A stretch of 64,000 nucleotides of DNA from Campylobacter sp. RM10537 (lineage in GTDB: Bacteria > Campylobacterota > Campylobacteria > Campylobacterales > Campylobacteraceae). A program made the position numbers and the translations under genes. This document shows, piece after piece, positions 58,908 through 64,000 of the stretch; position 1 is the stretch's first letter; each line of letters opens with the position of its first letter. The stretch is from positions 992,001 through 1,056,000 of the forward strand of contig NZ_CP059597.1 of assembly GCF_022369435.1 (NCBI RefSeq), in the 5' to 3' direction. The notes beneath the pieces were generated by a model that did no database searches, was not told the origin of the DNA, and saw only the letters and a list, made by a program, of their open reading frames with translations.

Positions 58908-59972
58908 ATGAAAAATTTAATTAAAAAACTGGAAAATGAAGAAAGAATTAATCAGGAAGAAGCAAATAGACTTTGGGATTTAGATCTTTTTACTTTAGGT
59001 AAATTAGCTCATAAAAGACGTCAAAAATTTCACGGAAAAAAAGTTTATTTTAATATTAATCGCCATATCAATCCAACTAATATCTGTGCAGATACTTGTA
59101 AATTTTGTGCCTTTTCAGCCCATCGCAAAAATCCAAATCCTTATATAATGACTCACGATGAAATCATGAAAATAGTTGATGAAACTGTAACTCGTGGCAC
59201 AAAAGAAGTGCATATAGTTTCTGCTCATAATAAAGATACAAGCTGGCAATGGTATTTAGAAATTTTTAAAATGATTAAAGAAAAATATCCCTATATTCAT
59301 ATAAAGGCTATGACAGCAGCTGAAATTGATTTCTTACATCGACGTTTTACAATGAGCTATGAAGAAGTGATAGAAAAAATGTTAGAATATGGTGTAGATT
59401 CAATGCCTGGCGGAGGAGCTGAAATTTTTGATGAAGAAATTCGTAAAAAAATTTGCCATGGAAAAGTTAGTAGCGAAAATTGGTTAAAAATTCACAAACT
59501 ATGGCACAAAAAAGGTAAGCAAAGTAATGCTACCATGCTTTTTGGACATATAGAAGAAAGAAAACATAGAATCGATCATATGTTTAGACTTAGAAATTTA
59601 CAAGATGAAACTGGTGGGTTTAATGCTTTCATTCCTTTAGTTTGGCAAAGAAATAATAGCTTTATACAAACTGATAAAATTATGGACAGTGAAGAAATTT
59701 TAAAAACGGTTGCCATTTCACGTTTAGTACTTGATAATATTAAAAATATCAAAGCATATTGGGCAACAATGACTCTAAATTTAGCTATGGTAGCTCAAGA
59801 ATTTGGTGCCAATGATTTAGATGGAACTATTGAAAAAGAAAGTATTCAAAGTGCTGGAGGGGCAAAATCAGCTAAAGGAACAAGCTTGAAAACTTTTATA
59901 GATATGATTAAAACTGCCAACTTAATCCCTGTAGAACGAGATAGTTTATACAATGAGTTAAAAATTTATTAA
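58908..59972 (+). CDS. mqnE: Aminofutalosine synthase MqnE
   Basis: MqnE is a radical SAM enzyme of the futalosine menaquinone pathway used by Campylobacter. The 354-residue protein has the cluster motif CADTCKFCAF near residue 60, HIVSAHNKDTSWQWYLE, the SMPGGGAEIF loop near 170 and QSNATMLFGHIEERKHRIDH near 205. The paralogue MqnC is similar, but this profile and the C. jejuni position (Cj1368) fit MqnE. Confidence 0.87.
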   Translation: MKNLIKKLENEERINQEEANRLWDLDLFTLGKLAHKRRQKFHGKKVYFNINRHINPTNICADTCKFCAFSAHRKNPNPYIMTHDEIMKIVDETVTRGTKEVHIVSAHNKDTSWQWYLEIFKMIKEKYPYIHIKAMTAAEIDFLHRRFTMSYEEVIEKMLEYGVDSMPGGGAEIFDEEIRKKICHGKVSSENWLKIHKLWHKKGKQSNATMLFGHIEERKHRIDHMFRLRNLQDETGGFNAFIPLVWQRNNSFIQTDKIMDSEEILKTVAISRLVLDNIKNIKAYWATMTLNLAMVAQEFGANDLDGTIEKESIQSAGGAKSAKGTSLKTFIDMIKTANLIPVERDSLYNELKIY

Positions 59973-59986
59973 TTTAGGAGATAAAT

Positions 59987-61300
59987 TTGTTCAAACTTAA
60001 AGAAAATAAAACTAATTTTCGTACAGAATTAATCGCTGGATTGACCACTTTTTTAGCTATGGTTTATATCATCCCTGTCAATTCAGCAATTGTAAGCAAT
60101 ACTGGTATGCCCATAGAAGCTTTAATCACAGCAACCACCTTGGTTACTATTATAGCAAGTGCTTTTAATGCTTTTTTTGCTAATACGCCAGTTGCCATGA
60201 GTGTTGGTATGGGTTTAAATGCTTATTTTACCTTTGCGGTTTGTGGAGCGCAAAAAATTCCTTGGCAAAGTGCTTTAGGGGCTGTTTTTATTTCAAGTAT
60301 TATTTTTCTTATTCTTTCATTTACGCATTTTCGCCTTTGGATTATTAGAAACATACCTAAAGATTTAAGATTAGCAATTTGTGCAGGTATTGGCTGTTTT
60401 ATCACTTTTTTGGGATTGAGTCAGATGGGAATTATTGAGCACAATAAAGATACTTTGGTAGGAATAGGAAATTTTGGAAGTTCTCATGTGCTTTTTGGAA
60501 TTTTTACTCTCGCACTTATTATCTTTTTTTGGGCTGTAAAACTCAAAGGAGCTTTTATTTTTGGAGTTTTAATTAGCTCAATTATTGCTTGGATTTTTCA
60601 TATTGATCAAGCACAATTTCCAACTCAACTATTCTCTCTACCTGCTTTTGATTCTGCCAATGGCCTAGGGGCAATTTTTTTTAAATTAGATATCAAAAAT
60701 GCTTTAAATATTGGTATGATTCCTATCATACTTACTTTTTTCATTACCCAACTTTTCGATAGTATTGGTACTATTACCGGAGTAGGAGAGAGAGGAAAAA
60801 TATTTGATGATGCTAAAAATGGCGAAAAAAAACTTGGAAAAACTTTAATGGCAGATGCTACTGGATCTACTCTGGGTTCTTTAGTTGGGACATCTACTGT
60901 AACAGCTTTTGTTGAAAGCACAACTGGAGTAGAAAGCGGTGGTAGAACCGGTCTTACAGCACTAGTTGTAGCTTTATGCTTTGTTTTAACTCTTTTTTTA
61001 CTACCGCTTTTTAAAGCCATACCTGCAAATGCAATTTATCCTGTTCTTATAATGGTGGGAATTTTAATGTTCATGGAAGTTAAAAATATAGATTTTAAAG
61101 ATGAAGCTATAGCAGTAGGTAGCTTTTTTACTATAATCATGATGCCGCTTACCTATTCCATTACTTCAGGTTTTGCTTTCGGTTTTCTTACTTATTTACT
61201 CATAAGAGTTTTTAAACGCCAGTGGAATCAAATTAATTTAGGTATTGTTGTTTTAAGTTTGATTTCTTTGGGTAATTTTTTACTAATTGCATTACAATAA
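59987..61300 (+). CDS. NCS2-family purine permease (AzgA-like)
   Basis: The 437-residue protein starts with TTG after GGAG and has about 12-14 membrane helices. It opens FRTELIAGLTTFLAMVYIIP and contains NTPVAMSVGMGLNAYFTF, LFDSIGTITGVGERGKIF and GTSTVTAFVESTTGVESGGR, marks of AzgA-type adenine/guanine/hypoxanthine permeases. It stands next to a phosphoribosyltransferase that could convert the imported base. Confidence 0.9.
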   Translation: MFKLKENKTNFRTELIAGLTTFLAMVYIIPVNSAIVSNTGMPIEALITATTLVTIIASAFNAFFANTPVAMSVGMGLNAYFTFAVCGAQKIPWQSALGAVFISSIIFLILSFTHFRLWIIRNIPKDLRLAICAGIGCFITFLGLSQMGIIEHNKDTLVGIGNFGSSHVLFGIFTLALIIFFWAVKLKGAFIFGVLISSIIAWIFHIDQAQFPTQLFSLPAFDSANGLGAIFFKLDIKNALNIGMIPIILTFFITQLFDSIGTITGVGERGKIFDDAKNGEKKLGKTLMADATGSTLGSLVGTSTVTAFVESTTGVESGGRTGLTALVVALCFVLTLFLLPLFKAIPANAIYPVLIMVGILMFMEVKNIDFKDEAIAVGSFFTIIMMPLTYSITSGFAFGFLTYLLIRVFKRQWNQINLGIVVLSLISLGNFLLIALQ

Positions 61301-61312
61301 AAAAGGGGATAG

Positions 61313-61756
61313 ATGTTTTTTTATTCTTATAATTATTTTGAGGAAGATGTTAAATTTTTAGCCTCACAAATAAAAAAAGAATTTAATCCTGATGCTCTTA
61401 TTGCCATCGCTAGAGGCGGCATGACTTTGGGACATTCTTTAGCTGTTGCATTAAATACTCGTAATCTTTTTAGTCTTAATTCTATACATTATGATGATAC
61501 TAAAAAACTCGATACTATTGAAATTTTTAATATTCCAGATCTTAAAAATTATAAAAAAATTTTACTCATTGATGATATAGTAGATAGTGGCGAAAGCTTA
61601 TCTGAGATTAAAAGAAGATTGCAAGAACAATTTCCTCATATTGAATTAAAAATTGCAACAATTTTTTATAAAAAAACGGCTCTTTTAGAACCTGACTTCA
61701 AGGTTAAAGAAGCTAAAGAATGGATAGACTTCTTTTGGGATATAAAAATTGATTGA
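61313..61756 (+). CDS. Purine-type phosphoribosyltransferase
   Basis: The 147-residue protein is a type I phosphoribosyltransferase. It has ALIAIARGGMTLGHSLAVAL near residue 33, the PRPP loop ILLIDDIVDSGESLSE near 84, and a C-terminal EWIDFFWD. It resembles xanthine/guanine (Gpt-like) enzymes. It lies 12 nt after the purine permease gene, suggesting a purine salvage unit, and ends near mlaA. Confidence 0.88.
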   Translation: MFFYSYNYFEEDVKFLASQIKKEFNPDALIAIARGGMTLGHSLAVALNTRNLFSLNSIHYDDTKKLDTIEIFNIPDLKNYKKILLIDDIVDSGESLSEIKRRLQEQFPHIELKIATIFYKKTALLEPDFKVKEAKEWIDFFWDIKID

Positions 61757-61782
61757 CTTTTATTATTTTGGAGTTTCAAATT

Positions 61783-62472
61783 TTGAAAATTAAAATCATA
61801 TTATTGTTATTATTAACTTATTCTTTTGCATTGGATCAAAATTTTGAAGACTTTGAGCAAGAATATAAAAATTATCAAATTAATGATCCACTTGTAAACT
61901 ATAATAAAGCTATGACTCATTTTAATATGACCTTATACACTTATGGATTTCGTCCTATTTTAAAGGCTTATGATCAGGTTACACCTCAATTTTTTCGTGT
62001 GGGAGTAAAAAATTTTTTTGACAATTTATTTTCGCCTATGCGTTTTGTTGGAAATGTTTTGCAATTTAAATTTGAAAATGCTGGAGAAGAATTTAAAAGA
62101 TTTATCGCTAATACAATTATGGGTTTTGGGGGCTTAATGGATCCAGCTAGCAAAATGGGATTAAAAAAACATCCTGCTGATCTTGGAACAGTTTTAGGAC
62201 ATTGGGGAGTTGGTGGAGGTTTTCATTTAGTATTGCCTGTATTAGGACCTAGTAATTTAAGAGATACTTTAACCTTGCCTGCAATTTGGTATGCAAATCC
62301 CGTAAGCTATATAGAGCCTCAATGGGTTAGTATTACTATAAGTACTTATGGCTTTGGAAATGAACTTAGTTTTAAACTTGATGAAATTGATGAAATTTAC
62401 TATAATACACCAAATTTATATCCATTTTTAAGAGATGCTTATGAACAAAGAAGGCAAGAATTAAGCAAATAA
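61783..62472 (+). CDS. mlaA: MlaA/VacJ-type phospholipid transport protein
   Basis: The best start is TTG at 61783, with GGAG 10 nt upstream, giving 229 residues with a signal peptide (MKIKIILLLLLTYSFALDQ). The body matches MlaA: DQVTPQFFRVGVKNFFDNLF, ANTIMGFGGLMDPASKMGLK, LGTVLGHWGVGGGFHLVLPVLGP and a C-terminal YEQRRQELSK. MlaA removes phospholipids from the outer leaflet with OmpC-type porins. There is no lipobox Cys, unlike E. coli MlaA. The gene is part of mlaA-mlaC-RND. Confidence 0.87.
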   Translation: MKIKIILLLLLTYSFALDQNFEDFEQEYKNYQINDPLVNYNKAMTHFNMTLYTYGFRPILKAYDQVTPQFFRVGVKNFFDNLFSPMRFVGNVLQFKFENAGEEFKRFIANTIMGFGGLMDPASKMGLKKHPADLGTVLGHWGVGGGFHLVLPVLGPSNLRDTLTLPAIWYANPVSYIEPQWVSITISTYGFGNELSFKLDEIDEIYYNTPNLYPFLRDAYEQRRQELSK

Positions 62473-62480
62473 GGACAAAA

Positions 62481-63047
62481 ATGAAAAAAATTATTTTATT
62501 ATTCTTTTTTTTAGGAAATATTTGGGCTCTAAATTTAAACGATATCCCAAATACTATGCAAAATAATATTGACAAAAGTTTAAATTTTTTAAAAACTCAA
62601 AAAGATAAAAATTTAGTAGCAAATGAAATTTTTAAACTTTTCGATGATATTATTGATTATAAACTCATGGCAAAACTTAGTCTTTCAAAAAATTATGATA
62701 AGCTTAACAAACAAGAGCAAGAAGAATTTTCAAAAGCTTTTGAACAAAGTCTTAAAAAAAGTTTTACTGATAAGCTAAGTCTTTATAAAGATCAGATTCT
62801 AAAAGTAAAAAATGGGGAGCTTAAAAATGAAAAAAGATATTTTCTTATAACTTCTATTATTGACAATGGAGAAGAAAAAAATATTATTTTCAAATTTTAC
62901 AACAACAATAATAATTGGTTGATTTATGATGTTGATGTATTAGGAGTTAGTATTATTCAAACCTATCGTTCTCAATTTGGAGATATTTTATCGAGTGAAG
63001 GATTTCAAGCTTTATTACAAAAACTTAAAAATATCACTATAAAATAA
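62481..63047 (+). CDS. mlaC: MlaC-type periplasmic phospholipid carrier
   Basis: The 188-residue protein has a signal peptide ending near IWA, then the MlaC/Ttg2D fold: IFKLFDDIIDYKLMAKLSLS, EFSKAFEQSLKKSFTDKLSL and WLIYDVDVLGVSIIQTYRSQF near the end. MlaC ferries lipids between MlaA and the inner membrane. It follows mlaA by 8 nt and precedes an RND-type gene. Confidence 0.87.
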   Translation: MKKIILLFFFLGNIWALNLNDIPNTMQNNIDKSLNFLKTQKDKNLVANEIFKLFDDIIDYKLMAKLSLSKNYDKLNKQEQEEFSKAFEQSLKKSFTDKLSLYKDQILKVKNGELKNEKRYFLITSIIDNGEEKNIIFKFYNNNNNWLIYDVDVLGVSIIQTYRSQFGDILSSEGFQALLQKLKNITIK

Positions 63048-64000
63048 ATGTTTTCAAAATTTTTAAAACTAATTATTTCTTACCCAAAAACTACTTTTTT
63101 GGGAACTCTTTTTATTTGTTTATTTCTTAGTTTTTTCGCCTTTAAAATAAGCGTTGATGCAAGCGCTGAGAGTTTATTGCTTGAAGACGATATTGATTTA
63201 AAAACCTTTAGAGAAATTTCAAAACATTATAAAAATGATAATTTTTTAATTCTTGCCTTTAAACCTCAAGATGGAAATCTTTTTTCAAAAACAAATCTAT
63301 CTAAATTAGAAAAAATTCATTATGAACTAGAAAAAGCACCTTTGGTTAATCGCGTTTTTAGCATCATCAATGCACCTTTATTGCAAAGCTCTGAAAATAC
63401 AGACTTTAAAGAACTTTTAAAAAATATACCCAATATACAAAGTAAAGATATTAATCAAACAAAAGCAAAAAGTGAAATTTTAAATAATCCTTTTTATAAA
63501 AATAATATTATCTCAAAAGATGGAAAAATCACAGGAATTATTATTTATCTAAAAACAGATTATATTTACGATAAACTTATAGAAAAAAGAGATTTGGCTA
63601 AAAACGAAAAAGAAAAAAATGCTATTCGTTTGGCGATTAAAAAGCATCAAGATCAGCAAAAAATTCTCAATAAACAAAACTTAGATTTTATAAAAAATAT
63701 CATAAAAAAATACGAAACTAACCAAGATAAACTTTATCTTGGTGGTGTCAGCATGATAGCTGATGATATGATCACCTATATAAAATCCGATCTTTTAATT
63801 TATGGAGTTTCTTTAGTTTTTTTATTAGCAATTGCATTATACTATTTTTTTAGAACTTGGCGTTTTGTTTTTTTACCCCTTTTTATATGTTTTATCAGTT
63901 TGAGTGCGGCAAGTGGAATATTTGCTCTTTTAAATTTTCAAATTACTGTTATTTCTTCTAATTACGTTGCCCTAGTTTTAATCATAACGCTAAGTGTTGT
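63048..64000 (+). CDS. RND/MMPL-type membrane protein, N-terminal part
   Basis: The gene starts with ATG directly after the mlaC stop and runs off the right end; 317 residues are seen. An N-terminal helix (FLGTLFICLFLSFFAFKISV) is followed by SAESLLLEDD, a periplasmic domain of about 200 residues with a charged helix, then helices beginning YGVSLVFLLAIALYYFF. This is the start of an RND or MMPL-type protein. Next to mlaAC it probably takes part in lipid transport; C. jejuni has the same order (Cj1371-Cj1373). Confidence 0.85.
   Translation, partial: MFSKFLKLIISYPKTTFLGTLFICLFLSFFAFKISVDASAESLLLEDDIDLKTFREISKHYKNDNFLILAFKPQDGNLFSKTNLSKLEKIHYELEKAPLVNRVFSIINAPLLQSSENTDFKELLKNIPNIQSKDINQTKAKSEILNNPFYKNNIISKDGKITGIIIYLKTDYIYDKLIEKRDLAKNEKEKNAIRLAIKKHQDQQKILNKQNLDFIKNIIKKYETNQDKLYLGGVSMIADDMITYIKSDLLIYGVSLVFLLAIALYYFFRTWRFVFLPLFICFISLSAASGIFALLNFQITVISSNYVALVLIITLSV

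Noticed and set aside
1-64000. CRISPR arrays and insertion sequences
   Set aside because: No regularly spaced repeats with unique spacers and no transposase-like frame were seen; the only short regular repeats are operators and coding repeats.

Overview
The window is AT-rich epsilonproteobacterial DNA. Gene content, gene order and the tmRNA tag peptide (ANNVKFAPAYAKAA) place it in Campylobacter, in the C. jejuni/C. coli group. The left flank (1-13543) follows the known C. jejuni order: ctsG-like pseudopilin, tsaD, pgp1, dxr, cdsA, a small unknown gene, an NFACT-family gene, mobA, pldA, tRNA-Ser(GCU), a PepSY-like membrane protein, nrfA, nrfH and ppk. The right flank (52431-64000) continues with ssrA (tmRNA), a small helical protein, ruvB, an AI-2E family permease, fumC, glmS, mqnE, an NCS2 purine permease, a phosphoribosyltransferase, mlaA, mlaC and the start of an RND/MMPL protein.

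Between ppk and ssrA lies a prophage of about 38.9 kb. It is bounded by a 28-bp direct repeat (13539-13566 and 52426-52453) that is the 3' end of ssrA. Pairs of TGGCTACA repeats lie just inside each end and are probably integrase arm sites. From 37222 leftward runs one long leftward gene train: early small genes, a replication protein, RusA, TerS, TerL, portal, a scaffold-like protein, ejection-type proteins, an SU10/DUF5309-type major capsid protein, coiled-coil and beta-helix tail fibres, small membrane proteins, an M15 endolysin and an overlapping Rz/Rz1-type spanin pair. No tape-measure, sheath or tube gene is visible, so the virion is most likely podovirus-like. From 43517 rightward runs a second early train: small coiled-coil and HTH proteins, YqaJ exonuclease, an annealing-type protein, an SSB-like protein, a P63C protein, an RHH protein, an AntA/AntB antirepressor, a pentapeptide-repeat protein, an AlpA-like excisionase candidate and, convergent with it, the integrase.

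The immunity region is unusual. The S24 repressor gene (37361-38098) has three 15-bp TGTA-N7-TACA-type operators upstream, spaced exactly 36 bp apart. Two more copies with the same 36-bp spacing stand 6 kb away in front of the rightward early operon. Between the two control regions sits accessory cargo: a membrane protein translationally coupled to the repressor; a candidate toxin-antitoxin-chaperone-like operon with a degenerate ImmA/IrrE-like protein and a SecB-like protein; a coupled secreted DNA/RNA non-specific endonuclease; an unknown protein with conserved-looking His/Trp motifs; and a divergent pair of membrane and secreted proteins.

Inside the late region two islands run against the operon. 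One is a two-gene unit at 23246-24294 with its own promoter and a bidirectional terminator; its second protein is HEPN-like. The other is a compact locus at 29568-29739 that looks like a new type I toxin-antitoxin system: a 19-residue hydrophobic peptide with a structured leader and terminator, and a perfect-consensus antisense promoter inside the peptide reading frame. The 1365-residue virion protein at 24384-28481 ends in a domain resembling PBECR/DUF3519 nucleases and may deliver a nuclease with the phage DNA. All assignments come from reading the sequence; no database search was run.
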